From Blepharisma stoltei (Eukaryota > Ciliophora > Heterotrichea > Heterotrichida > Blepharismidae): a DNA stretch of 64,000 nucleotides. Where the stretch lies: positions 118,460 through 182,459 of the forward strand of contig CAJZBQ010000007.1 of the NCBI GenBank assembly GCA_914767885.1, in the 5' to 3' direction. A program made the position numbers and the translations under genes. How positions within the stretch are numbered: the first letter of the stretch is position 1; each line of letters opens with the position of its first letter. Below, piece by piece: positions 1 to 11,192 of this stretch. The notes below the pieces were generated by a model. That model was not told the origin of the DNA. It saw nothing but the letters and a program-made list of their open reading frames with translations, and did no database searches.

Positions 1-36
1 ATATGCATGATCAGAAATTTAGGCAATAGATAATAT
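1..36. repeat. 36-bp direct repeat, left copy
   Basis: The first 36 bases of the window recur at 8238-8273 with no difference that I can see. The unit begins ATATGCATGATCAG and ends with AGATAATAT. The two copies are 8237 bp apart and bracket the gene-poor repeat-rich segment. The repeat may extend left of the window. It could mark the ends of a large germline-limited insert or a recombined duplication. Confidence 0.7.
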
Positions 37-59
37 CAAAAATTGAATTTTAGAAATTT

Positions 60-1655
60 TAAATTTATTAATATTGCATGCGCTCTAGTCTTCTGATTTT
101 TTCATATTTCCCTATTTTATACAAAAATTTAATTTTCTTTTATATATATAAATAAATCTAAAATTTTCCAGAAACTTTTATAAATCTCTTATGCAAAAAG
201 GCTCAGATATCTAATAATATAAAAACTTAAAAATATTGTTTATTTTGATGTAAATTTACGAATTATAAAAAATAAAGTGTTTTGGCTTCAGACAGTATTT
301 GATTTTTAGAGCTAGGATAGCAATTATTTTGATATAAAGCTTATACAACTTAAAATTAGGTTAATAAAGCAATTTTGCTATTACTTTTTATTTAATAGAG
401 CCTAAAAATGTCAAGCAATCCTGACTCATCAAAGCTGTTTTGGAATTTAAACTAAAATTTAGCAGATAGGAAGGAAATTTGGAGTGCTTTGACTCAGATA
501 ATGAAAAAATTTTGCTATTGATGAGCTGGAATCCTGGAAGAGAAATTATGGAAGAAAAAGCTAAGACTGAAAGGAGCGATGAAGATGAAGGTAAGAATGG
601 GAGTGACAAGGAGCATCTAGGTAGGCTACCAAAGAAAATAGCTTGCACGAGGGAGATCTGCTGTATTGGGAGGACTGATCCAGGTGATGTACAGAGCAGG
701 AAAAACGGGAATCAGCATAAGGGAATAAGCAAATACGAGAATACCAGAAGATTTGCCAGAACTAATGATTGAATTAGAAGAAGTGCTCTGGAAGAGGCTG
801 ATGAAAAATTTCCGTCTTAAATTAATGCATCTAGAAAAGAAAGGGAAGTAGAAGTTTGAGAAAATATAGAGAAGGAAAAGGAAACTGAATGCCTAGAGAA
901 TGAGAATAAAAAGCATTGCGTGCTCCTCAGTTAATCAAGGGCTTTAGATAATGAAGATGATCCTAAGAGGAGCAGAGGATTAAAAAAGAAGGGAAAAGCT
1001 GAAGATGAAATGAAGAAGATAAAGACGAAATGAAGAAGATAAATGGAGATGAGAAAAGCTAGCAGCTTGGAAGAAAAAGAAGAAGCAATAATGGTAAGAA
1101 ATCTGAAGTGCAGATGCAGCAATGAAGTTATTTCATTGAGAAATACTTACTCCCCCCCCCCCTCCGTGAGCGAACAAAAAAATTTTGTTCGCTCACGGAG
1201 GGGGGTTAATTTTTTTTTTTTAAAAAAAAATTTATATATAAATTTTATAAAAAATATTTTTTTCGAAATTTAAAAAAATCCTAATTTGCAAAAATTGGGA
1301 AGCAAATATTAATTTAATTTGCAAAATTTATGTTTTAAAACGCAATTTGTTTAAAATTAAACAGAATTAGCTCTAGATTTCATTATACTAATTATCACTT
1401 ATATATCAAAATTTTTTCCATTAAAATTTTTTCTATAAAAAAAATTTTTGTTCACTCACGGAGGGTGGGTTTTTGGTCAAAAAATGGCGATTTTTCTAAT
1501 GGTTTTGTTCGCTCACGGAGGGGGGGGGGGAGTTAGGATAAAATGTGGAGAGAAGACTTGCCAGATAAATTGGTTGAATTAGAAGAAGTGGTAGCAAATA
1601 GCGGAGGAAGCAAGATGAAGCAGATAACTATTCAAGTTGACTAATGGAAAACCCC
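60..1655. repeat. Long germline repeat, copy A (truncated, MITE inside)
   Basis: This copy begins near a GCATGCGCTCTAGTCTTC box and runs through a purine-rich part. It aligns by eye with copy B (about 1656-4180) and copy C (about 22325-24755). It is interrupted at 1148-1535 by a MITE and ends about 1655, where copy B starts directly. Short open frames inside carry stops at different places in each copy, so it looks like a decayed coding element rather than a live gene. I do not recognise the protein. Confidence 0.6.
1148..1535. mobile_element. MITE family 1, copy inserted in repeat copy A
   Basis: The element starts after TA at 1148 with a C-run, then CTCCGTGAGCGAAC, immediately followed by its inverse (GTTCGCTCACGGAG). 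An AT-rich body of about 230 bp follows, then an internal GTTCACTCACGGAGGGTGGG and a terminal GTTCGCTCACGGAG with a G-run ending at TA (1534-1535). Repeat copies B (about 3000) and C (about 23605) carry the same flank, GAGAAATACTTAGGA, without the element. They are therefore empty sites and show a TA duplication. It has no coding capacity. Confidence 0.9.
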
Positions 1656-4180
1656 AATGGGCGTCAAATTCCTATTTATTCTTCTCCTTCGATGTTTTCA
1701 ATTTTAAGATCTTGATTTTTGGTGTTCAGTCTTGCAGCTAATTGGTGTAATTATTCCTTACATCTTTTACTTTTGCATTTAGAAAAATTAGCCTTGGTGT
1801 TTTAGATTGCAAGTATTGTCTCAAAAATTATTCCATTATATAGACTTTATTGTAGACAAGCTCAAGAATTGTATCAAGAGAATTTTTAAATCTATATATA
1901 TATTACACGCGCTCTAGTCTTCCCTGATTTTTTTCATATTTTCCCTTCTTTTACATATAAATGTAAACTGGGTTGATTTTTCTTTTACTCAAAGAATTTT
2001 AATCTCATGAATTTTTATAAATTTCTTATGCTAAAAGACTAATAATATAAAAACTTTAAAATATTGTGTTTATTTTATAGCAAACTTATTAATTATCAAT
2101 AATAAAGTGTTACGGCTTCAGACATTAATTAAATTTTTAGAATGAAGATAGCAATTGTTCTGATATAAAGCTTATACTAATTAATATCAGGCTAAGCAAA
2201 CGATTTTGCTATCAAGTAATTAATTTTTTATTAATCGAGTCTAAAAATGCCAAGAAGGCCTGACTCATCAAAGCTGCTTTGGAATTTGGCCAATGCTTAA
2301 GCAGATGGGAAGGAAATTTGAGATGCTTTGAATCAGATAGTAAAAAATTTTTGCTATTGGATGAGCTGGAATTCTGGAAGGAGGAATTATGGCAGTTGGA
2401 GGAAGAATGGGCTGAGACTGAAAGGAGCGATGAAGATGAAGGCGAGAATGTGAGTGAAAAGATGGTCTAGGTAGGCTACTCAAGGAAATAACTTGCGTGA
2501 TATAGATCCACTGTATTGGGAAGGAGTAATCCAAGCGATGGATAGAGCTGGCAAAATGAGAATGAGTATAAGGGAAGAAACAAATACTAGAATCACAAAG
2601 ATTTTTCAGAATTAATGGCCGAATTAGAAGAATTAGCCCCATAAGAGCCTGAGGTTAACTTTCGGCCTAAATTGGCATCTAGAAAGAAAGGGGAAAAGAT
2701 ATGAAGAAGGAAGAGAAAACTGAGTACCTGAGAAAGGAAAATGAGAATCACGGTAGGCTTGCTAGTTTATCAAGGACTCTAGATGATGAGATGATCCTAA
2801 AAGGAGCAGCAAAAAGAGGATGAGAAAAGAAGGGAGGAGCTAAAGATGAATATTTAAAAGAAGATAAAGGCGGAATTGAAAATGAACTGAAAATATAGGG
2901 GTTAACGTGGAGAAAGGCTTAGATGATAATGAGAAAAATCCATCAAGAGCTTGGAAGAAAGAAGGAAGAGATAGCATGATTCTAATTCATTGAGAAATAC
3001 TTAGGAATAAAGCGTGGAGAGAAGATTTGCCAGATGCATTGGCTGAAGTAGAAGAAGTGGTAGCAAACAGTGGAGGAAACAAGATGAAGCAGAACTATTT
3101 CAAGCTGACTAATTGGGAAAATCTATAAGGGTTAATAAATGATGATGGTGATGATGCTATCAATCAGCCCAATTTTAAATTACTCTTTTAGCTATTTATA
3201 AGAAATTTGCAAGGTTATATCAACAAAATGATTTTCATGCCTTGATATTAGCAAACAATTTCAAAGCCCCAAAAATATTATAAAATTTAGAAAATCCTAA
3301 ATTCCAAGCAAAACTTCAAGATGCTTTACGTTTTGCTAAAAATGAAGTTTATATGAAGCTATTATACTAAAAAGAAATTTTAATAATAATTGCAAATGCA
3401 TTTGATAAAGCCTAGATAAATAACCTTCAATTTGATTTATAGTTATTCAGCAATTATATACAAAAAATCAGAGAAAAATGTTGCAAAACAAGAGAATGTT
3501 TGAAAAAATTAAAAACACTACTGAAATGGATTTAGCAAAACAGAAATTTAATATTAAGAATATATCCTCCCTAAAAGGATAAAAATATTTACAAATATAA
3601 AGCGCAAGAAAATAGATAAAAGGCATCGAGTTTTTTGATATTCCTTAACTCAATAAACAAGAAATGGGGCTAGCATTAAGATCAGCTTAATTCAAGGATC
3701 GCTTAATTAAAGCCTCTTTGATTAAGGCTTTAATTTAATTTTCTTGAAGTTAATTAATGTTTTTTCTTCTATAATGCAAGATTCTTTCAATCAATGCAAA
3801 GCCCTCCAACTCTTCTGCTTCTCAATTAATAATCACCCTGCATTTTCAGTCACAGGACTCTACCTGTCTTGCTTTTAACCCTTTATTTTTTAAGATAAGT
3901 TTGCTCATCTTATAAAGTTTCTAAAACCCAGCCAACTCTTTCATTTGCCTTGTAGGAATTGATGCTACCAATTTAAAGGCACCATTTAAGGTGCTAGCTA
4001 CGTTTCCTCAAGCTATCCTTCTGTTGTCACAGTCACTAAAGGATTATCAGTCACAAAAGTCTTAATTTGGTTATTTTTAATTCAAGTAGTCACTGTGTAA
4101 GTCTAGATTTTTACTCCTGATCAAGATTCTTACTTATTGAAGCAGTTTTCTCAAGGTTAGGCTTTTTAAATGGCTTCCTA
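1656..4180. repeat. Long germline repeat, copy B
   Basis: About 2.5 kb that aligns by eye with copy C (22325-24755) over its whole length. Shared landmarks are a TTTTTGGTGTTCAGTCTTGC box near the left end and a CACTAAAGGATTATCAGTCAC box near the right end. Copies differ by many substitutions and small indels, so they are old. The part matching 2240-2640 is purine-rich and coding-like but broken by TAA and TAG. No transposase, reverse transcriptase or terminal repeat was recognised. Confidence 0.65.
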
Positions 4181-4365
4181 ATTTATTTTTGAAATAGAGT
4201 TCAGGGTCTTCCATAAACTTTTCTTTCGTTTGTGATTTCTAAAATTGAAATAAATAATAAATTTGATATTTTTTAATTCAAGGTTAGTGAGTTATTTTAG
4301 GCTTCAGTACTGTGACTAATTTTTTTTTAATTTTAGCATCTAAATAAAATCTGAATTTAGCTGCT

Positions 4366-4703
4366 TACTACCCCCCTCTGTGAGCGAATAAAATTATTAG
4401 AAAAATATCTTTTTTTGCCTAAAAAATACTGACCAAACTAAAATTGTTTATGAAAAAAAAAGTTGATATATAAATGATAATTATATAACGAAATCTCAAG
4501 CTAATTCTGATTAATTTTAAACAGCTTGCGTTTTAAAAAATATAACTTTCATAAATTAAATTATTTTTTGCTTCTCAATTTTTGCAAATTGGAATTTTAT
4601 TAAATTTTGAAAAACTAAATTCTATAAAATTTACATATAATAAAAATTAACCCCCTCTGTGAGCGAACAATATTTTTTTGTTCGCACACGGAAGGGGGAG
4701 TTA
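4366..4703. mobile_element. MITE family 1, decayed, reverse orientation
   Basis: Bounded by TA at 4366 and 4702. It begins with a C-run and CTCTGTGAGCGAA and ends with GTTCGCACACGG plus a G-run. The body carries the family's TAATTTTAAACAG-like and TTGCAAATT boxes in reverse order. Several substitutions in the ends mark it as an older copy. Confidence 0.75.
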
Positions 4704-5717
4704 GCTTTGGTATAGATTTTGATCATAGAACACAAAAGGCTCCTTATTTCTCTATTTAAAAGGGGCTCATATTCATAAATCAGGTAAAAAATATGCTGCT
4801 GCAATCTTTAATAAGACTTAAATAGCTCAGATATATTTATCATTATAGAAAATTTTCTTTGATTCATATTTGGACTTATGCCTTTAGCAACAAAAAATAA
4901 TATAAAAATCATCTGCAAGACCAGAAGCTGGTGAAACTGATGCTTGTTTTTCAGAAATTTCAAGTTTTCTTTTATTAACTTTAGAAGGTATATTATTCAT
5001 ATTTCGAGGAATCCTTTTTGCACATTTTTACAAACAAAACTAAAGGAGTCTATCCCTATAAACAAAAGCTCAGGGGCCTAAATTTCGGCTCCACTTCCTC
5101 AGAAATCCCTTACTGAGACTGGAGCACTGATATTTGTCATTTTCTATATAGTTAAAATAGACCCAATTGAGATTCTGGCATCAATATTGAAAGATTCGTA
5201 GAGAAGAAAGCAAATTGCATTTTCTTGAGTCCACATCATCCATCATATAGAATTCGTCTTTTCGCTGACCAAGGCTGCAATTGTGTTTGAAAATTTCAAT
5301 GAGCTGATGAAGATATCGTTGACAAGAGAATGCTTTTGGGCTTTTGGTGCTATCCTTGCACGTTTGAGGACTAACAAGGCCGAAGAGGGTAGATTCTAGA
5401 TTTAATTATTGCATTACTAACGAATTTGAACATCATTGAGTTGAAAATCTTACTAAGCTTAATTTTAGCTCCTGGGTAATGTCCATATTCAAACATAATT
5501 TGACTGAGTAAAGGTAATTGGGCTTGTGTCGATAGAAATATGTACCTTCTTTGTCTCAGCAATTATTTTATTAGTCTTAAGAGGTAATTGGTCAAATTAT
5601 TCCTGGAGTCTTCTACTTTGTATTTTCAGCTTTTAAAAATATATAAAAAATAAGGAAAAGATGAAAAAGTAGAGAAGACTAGAGTGCATAAAATATTGAT
5701 AGATTTAAAAAATTGCT
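4704..5717. other. Non-coding stretch, no gene recognised
   Basis: Contains a less AT-rich block around 5040-5400 with coding-like composition, but every frame is broken. It may be a decayed retroelement or transposon fragment; I see no diagnostic motif. Confidence 0.4.
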
Positions 5718-6007
5718 TACTTTCCCTCCATGAGCTCACAAAAAAATTTTGCTCACTCACACGGGTGTTAATTTTTGTTTTTAACAATTTTATAGTAATT
5801 TTTTAAAAAACCCAAATTCGAAAGTAAAAATAAATTTAATTACTAAAATTTATGTCTTAATTTCAAGTCATTTAAATTCAACATAAATTTTACAATACTT
5901 ACTATCACTTATATGTCAAAATATTTTTCATAAAAATTTTATTCGCTCAAGTGTTTGCCTAATAATAGGGATTTTCCCAATGTTTTGTTCGATAACTGAG
6001 AGGGTTA
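5718..6007. mobile_element. MITE family 1, strongly decayed
   Basis: Lies between TA at 5718 and 6006. The left end resembles CTCCATGAGCTCAC followed by GCTCACTCAC. The right end keeps TTTGTTCGATAACTGAGAGG. Body boxes of the family (TAACAATTTTATAG-like, CTTATATGTCAAAAT) are recognisable, and the element is shorter than intact copies. Confidence 0.6.
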
Positions 6008-8237
6008 GTAAATGCTTTTAAATGCAATTTCTGGGCTTAGCCAAGACTTACAATCAAAGAATCCAGGACTAATTTTTTTTATACATAAAACAAGCTAAAA
6101 GATTTCTATCTTATCCTAGAGTTGCTTCAGAAATGTTTAATATAGCCAAGTAAGCTCGAGCTCTATAGGAAAAATGACTAAATGCAAATCATATGATTAT
6201 TCTTTTTATTGAATGCTATGCTCGAAATTTAGAATATTGATACTCAGTGATTAAATTATATTTAAAATTCGGTAAAGTATCTTAATACATTGAGAGACTT
6301 ATTTATTTTCGAAATTATCAAAATTACTTAATTTCTTTGCAAATTATGAAATTGCTGAAATTTAAGCCGAAATAAAACTTAAATGCAGCGCATTAGATAT
6401 AAAAAGCCACTGCGCCAGGAGAGGTAATTTTAGCCCGAAGGCATTGTTAGCTTGAAATTAAAGAAGTATCTCCTCGGCATTGAGCCAATTATAATTTGTC
6501 CATCTTTTTATAAACTAAAGCGAATGTAAATATTTTTATTATGGGACAACTTATTAGCTCATAAATAAAGCTAAATTATTGATCAGCTTTAATATAATAA
6601 ATAAATAAAATTTAATATTTTAATTATTTTGTTAGAGATTTAACGTCAATTATATTAATTTTTTGATTAATTCATTTAGAATTGAAGGCTTAAGCACAAA
6701 AATATTCTATTTATTATGAATTTAATTATTTTAAAAGCTTTTTTTGTACAATATATCTCATATTTTCAGATCTGAAGAAATTTTGATTCAAAATATACAA
6801 TAATAGCGTCATTAGCCACAGAGTAAATTGAATTAGTAGCCTTTTTATATTCCTAAAATTAATCTTGAACCACATTTAGCTATCATTGAAACTCTTCAAT
6901 AGCTTATTAAAAAATATCTATAAAGTTTATAAACGTTTTATTTAGCTAAAAAATTCAAATCTGCATAAATAAACTACAATTAAAGGTTTAAAGCAAAAAT
7001 TTCGCTTTTTGTTTATGCATTTAAGAGAAATTTTTCCATTTTTTAGTTTTTATATGAGAAGATCTATTATAGGAAAACTTTCCCTAAAAAGAAGATGAGA
7101 TGAATTGAATTATATTCAATATACACTTCTGATGAAAAGACAAAAATAAAAAATGAGGAGGATTGGATATTTTCAAATTTAAAATCCTCAGCTGCTCGCT
7201 TTTCTCTTAAAATCAAAATCTGGTATGTTTTGGTTAGTAATGAAGACCGCATGTCCCGCTTCTTAAGCCATTTTCAATCTGTGCTATAATCCTCTTCACC
7301 TTCTTAATATTTTCTTCTTTTTCAACTTTTTTCTTACATTTCTTATGCTTTTTGCCAATGTTTAAACATTGAGATAGCATCCTCTAGCCTATATCCCAAA
7401 AGGTAAGACATTTGCAATATATAAAGTTAAGAAAAAGGTAAAGATGCCACCATAATCAAAGCATTTCAGTTGCTATTTTGATTCCTCCTCGAGGTATAGT
7501 CCATAAAGTTTTAAAAATTTGTCTTGCATATAATGAGTTAAAAACTGGATAAGCATTATCTTCAGGCGAAAACCTATCAGGCCAAGTTTTAATGAAAATA
7601 AACAAATATTTAACCATCAGCTGCAAAGTTAGTTTTTTATTCGATTTCAACTTGCCAATTTAATCTATTTTTATATTTTAGCCTGTAGCTAGAATGCGAG
7701 TTTGGAATTATGCTTTAAATAAATTTCAAAAATGGATCAAAATTTCCAGCTTTTTGGCGTTCCATTTTGATATAAATATAGTCCACTATTAGCTGAATCC
7801 TCCTCAAAATTTGACAATTGATTTAATGCTGCAGATTTACCAATATTATAGATCTACTTTTTAATAAAGCAAGTAGGAATTCTTTCAAAATGAAATTGAA
7901 AGTTTTTGCTTTAAATTTTTTTTTGCAAATCGACTTCAAATCCTTTACTAGCTCACCCCCTATAAACTGAAAAAAGTTGTCTAATTTGAAGGGTGCTTAT
8001 TTTTTTAATATAAAATTTTTAAAATATATACAAAATTATATAGTCGTAAAACACATGTTTCCTGACGTATAAGATTTCATATAAATTAAATGCAATTATA
8101 TAATCTGTTGGCAAAATTTCTTATGGGCGTTTACGCGCCATTTTCATATGAAATTTCAAATTAAGAATTTGCCGCACTAAAATCTGCGTTTTGAAACGCA
8201 TATTCGATTTTTACATACCAAATTCAAAATGACATGC
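6008..8237. other. Gene-free AT-rich germline DNA
   Basis: No supported gene. The minus strand of about 7020-7330 is a decayed coding-like repeat that matches about 10250-10680. Around 7942-7996 a sequence resembling the second MITE family (CTCACCCCCTATAAACTG and TAATTTGAAGGG) is visible. The rest shows no recognisable feature. Confidence 0.5.
7020..7330 (-). pseudogene. Decayed coding repeat, copy 1 (unknown product)
   Basis: Read on the minus strand, this region gives phrases resembling IENGLRSG and LTKTYQIL. The same phrases (IEDDLRSG, LTKTYQVL, KQAAEDLK) appear on the minus strand of 10250-10680. Both are broken by stops and frameshifts. The LRSG-T pattern weakly recalls DNA-binding parts of Tc1/mariner transposases, but this is too little to name it. 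Copy 1 lacks the MITE found in copy 2 and so serves as an empty site. Confidence 0.4.
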
Positions 8238-8273
8238 ATATGCATGATCAGAAATTTAGGCAATAGATAATAT
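8238..8273. repeat. 36-bp direct repeat, right copy
   Basis: Matches bases 1-36 of the window. After the repeat the two flanks diverge (CAAAAATTG on the left copy, TGGATTTTAAT on the right). Confidence 0.7.
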
Positions 8274-8575
8274 TGGATTTTAATGTATTTTTATGGAAAG
8301 CTAATTCAAAAAAATAATTTATTCAACGTGCAACTGTTTAAATAGTCACCTGCTTGCACTCGTATATTTTTACTGGAGTAACTATATCAGACTAATCAAT
8401 TAATTATCCTCTTTATCTAGCCAAATTTAAATCCAATAAAAAGACAAGATTTTATTCAGAGTTTTGAAGTATTCCATGTTTGATGTTTTTGGCAATAAAA
8501 ATGAGAAGATACTGCATTTTTCAATTTTTAAACTATTTTTTAATTTATCTTAATTTTATCTTTGCTAACTCCCCC

Positions 8576-8958
8576 CCCCCCCTCCGTGAGCGAACAAAAA
8601 AATTTTGTTCGCTCACGGAGGGGGGTTAATTTTTTTTTTTAAAAAAAATTTATATATAAATTTTATAAAAAATATTTTTTTCGAAATTTAAAAAAATCCT
8701 AATTTGCAAAAATTGGGAAGCAAATATTAATTTAATTTGCAAAATTTATGTTTTAAAACGCAATTTGTTTAAAATTAAACAGAATTAGCTCTAGATTTCA
8801 TTATACTAAATTATCACTTATATATCAAAATTTTTTTCCATTAAAATTTTTTTCTATTAAAAAAAATTTTTGTTCACTCACGGAGGGTGGGTTTTTGGTC
8901 AAAAAATGGCGATTTTTCTAATGGTTTTGTTCGCTCACGGAGGGGGGGGGGGGGAGTA
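8576..8958. mobile_element. MITE family 1, intact
   Basis: TA at 8576-8577 and 8957-8958 flank a full-length element with all four GTGAGCGAAC-type motifs. The flanks TTTATCTTTGCTA and AGGCTTCTTCTTGAG occur joined, without the element, at about 13012-13036. That is a paralogous empty site. Confidence 0.9.
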
Positions 8959-9386
8959 AGAGGCTTCTTCTTGAGATATAGAAAACTTTAAATTCGATTA
9001 TACTGAAAGGGCATTTTATTCCATTTTTCTCCAATTTTACGTGTGCTGACAACCTAAATATTGAATTTATTCGCCACGATAAGATTATAAATTCCTGATC
9101 ATTCTAGCCCTTGATAAGGCTTATCTCCTCATCCTCAATCAGCCTTAAACGTTTTTTCATTAGAAATTAGTACTCATGATTGATCCCAAAAATCCGAGCT
9201 TAGGGTTTATCTTTGCATCTGAAACTTACACTGTTTTGGATGCAGATGAAGATTTTTAAGATGAAAAAAAAGAAAACCTAAATTTAAGCCTTGAAATATA
9301 GGAAGAGCCCATCATGCTAATCAAAAGTATGTGCTAAAACTAATAAAATACTATAAATATCGAAACGATAGGGAAACTTTTTGCTG
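8959..9386. other. Spacer between two inverted MITEs
   Basis: About 430 bp with no gene. It is related by eye to 13020-13270; for example, TACTCATGATT followed by CCAAAAATCCG is shared. Confidence 0.4.
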
Positions 9387-9775
9387 ACTCCCCCCCCCCC
9401 CCTCCGTGAGCGAACAAAACCATTAGAAAAATCGCCATTTTTTGACCAAAAACCCACCCTCCGTGAGTGAACAAAAATTTTTTTAATAGAAAAAATTTTA
9501 ATGGAAAAAAAATTTTGATATATAAGTGATAATTAGTATAATGAAATCTAGAGCTAATTCTGTTTAATTTTAAACAAACTGCGTTTTAAAACATAAATTT
9601 TGCAAATTAAATTAATATTTGCTTCCCAATTTTTGCAAATTAGGATTTTTTTAAATTTCGAAAAAAATATTTTTTATAAAATTTATATATAAATTTTTTT
9701 TAAAAAAAAAAATAAACCCCCCTCCGTGAGCGAACAAAATTTTTTGTTCGCTCACGGAGGGGGGGGGGGGGGAGT
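9387..9775. mobile_element. MITE family 1, intact, reverse orientation, no TA flanks
   Basis: Full-length element in the opposite orientation to the copy at 8576. Its ends are ACTCCCC and GGGGAGT, but the flanking bases are CTG on the left and GAG on the right, not TA. Either the flanks mutated or it inserted or rearranged at a non-TA site. With its neighbour it forms a pair of inverted repeats of about 380 bp. Confidence 0.85.
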
Positions 9776-10249
9776 GAGCATAAACTCTTAAAAGATTAAG
9801 ACTTAAATCCCTGCAGATTTATAGCGAATTGAACTCTAGAGGTGTTCAAGAAAGATTATTAGAAGAAAAATTACCCACAAATGTTATAAACTTTACTACT
9901 TGTCGAAAAAATAAAGCACTTTTAAGACGTAAAACACTAAATTAAAGCTTTATTCTAGCTCCTCCATGAACCAGCCAACGCAAAAAATTTTTTAATATAT
10001 AGAATTTTTTATGCCTATTTAAGCATTCCTGTTTGCCATTCTTCAATATTATCCAGTAGGAATGTTTATAGTATATTTCAGTGGCATTATATATAAATGA
10101 TAATTAATATAATGAAATCTCTAGCTGATTCTGTTGAATTTCAAACAAACTGCAATTAAATTAATTTTTAAATTCCATATAGGATTTTTTAAAAGAAATT
10201 AAATGCTCTTAATTAGTGAGTAAAATTGTTTGCTCGTTCACAGAGGGTA

Positions 10250-10680
10250 GAGCAAGGAGATATGCCCTTGAATGAAAGATAAGCAGATCTTATGACCGAT
10301 TTAAGATCTTCAGCTGCTTGCTTATCCCCTGAAGTCAATACCTGATAGGTTTTGGTTAATCCCCCTCCATGAAGCAAAACCATTGGAAAATCCCTATGAG
10401 CGAACAAAAAAATTATTTTAATATATAATGTAATTTCAAGCATTTTTGCAGAATTATAAATAGCTCTCATTTTGAAATTTCAAAAATAAAAATTATATAT
10501 AAATAATTTAAAGCAAATATACTCCTTGAGTGAAAAATTTTTTTCATAACTCAGGAGGGAGCTAGTAAAGAAGGTTCGGTCGTCCCACTTCTTAAGTCGT
10601 CTTCAATCACTGTTTTTATCCTCTTCATCTTATCGATTTTTTCCCTCCTCATTTCATTTTTTTTCTTATATTTCAATTTA
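10250..10680 (-). pseudogene. Decayed coding repeat, copy 2, split by a MITE remnant
   Basis: Minus-strand reading gives IEDDLRSGTTEPS, then a 200-bp MITE remnant, then LTKTYQVLTSGDKQAAEDLK. The copy at 7020-7330 has the two halves nearly adjacent. The order of conserved phrases is the same in both copies, so they derive from one coding ancestor; I do not recognise the family. Confidence 0.4.
10356..10567. mobile_element. MITE family 1, short decayed copy
   Basis: Begins at TA with ATCCCCCTCCATGAAGC and AAAACCATTGGAAAATCC, a known internal box of the family. It ends with AACTCAGGAGGGAGCTAGTA. The empty-site equivalent lies at about 7215 (TTTTGGTTAGTAATGAAGACC). Confidence 0.65.
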
Positions 10681-11091
10681 CCTTTGCTAGAATTTACAGC
10701 CTTCATTGATTTATACTTTAATTCGTATTTTTCTGCCTCCTTTTCCTAACTCTCAATTACATTTAAGTAATAGTGAAACCGATCATTTAATAAGAAAAGC
10801 TTTGGATACCAAGTCAAAGCATAATCCACTATCCCAAAGGCACTTTTCTTGTATTTTCCTTTTACTGAAGTCACGAGGGAGTCTTCCTTACTCCCACTTT
10901 AAATTGGAAAAAAAAAAACCTGCTCCAGCTTAAAATGTTTTTTTAAAAAAAAATAAATATTAAATTTTTCTTTAAAAAAAGAATTTAAATAAATGTAATG
11001 TATTTGGAATTTTGTTTATTTTTAAAAGAATTAATTCATAAAATGGTTTAAATAATATTAGCTTTCACTTTTTCCATTAAATTAGGTCAAA

Positions 11092-11192
11092 CTAATTTAC
11101 CTAAAAAAATTTTTAGTTTAGGAGGGTTCAAAGTAACCAAAAATCGAAAATTTACTGATATTTTGTTCCAATTTAAAGGAGGGGAAGTTAGA
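11092..11192. mobile_element. MITE family 2 copy at the end of the small gene
   Basis: Contains GTTCCAATTTAAAGGAGGGG at 11164-11183 and an internal TAGTTTAGGAGGGTTCAAAG. These match the element in the polycystin-like gene at about 42090-42198 in reverse orientation. The far boundary is uncertain. Confidence 0.5.

Larger units (their letters stand above)
9776..11117. other. Gene-poor stretch with decayed MITEs
   Basis: Contains a degenerate family-1 element about 9957-10250 (CTCCATGAACCAGCCAACG at the left, GCTCGTTCACAGAGGG at the right), a shorter one at about 10356-10567, and the decayed coding repeat of 10250-10680. No intact gene is supported. Confidence 0.5.

Noticed and set aside
479-772. 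Short open frame of 97 codons in repeat copy A
   Set aside because: Not conserved in copies B and C, where stops and frameshifts interrupt it.
9387-9775. Inverted MITE pair (8576-8958 and 9387-9775) as the ends of one larger transposon
   Set aside because: Each is a complete element with both of its own ends, and the 430-bp spacer has no coding potential; two independent insertions are simpler.
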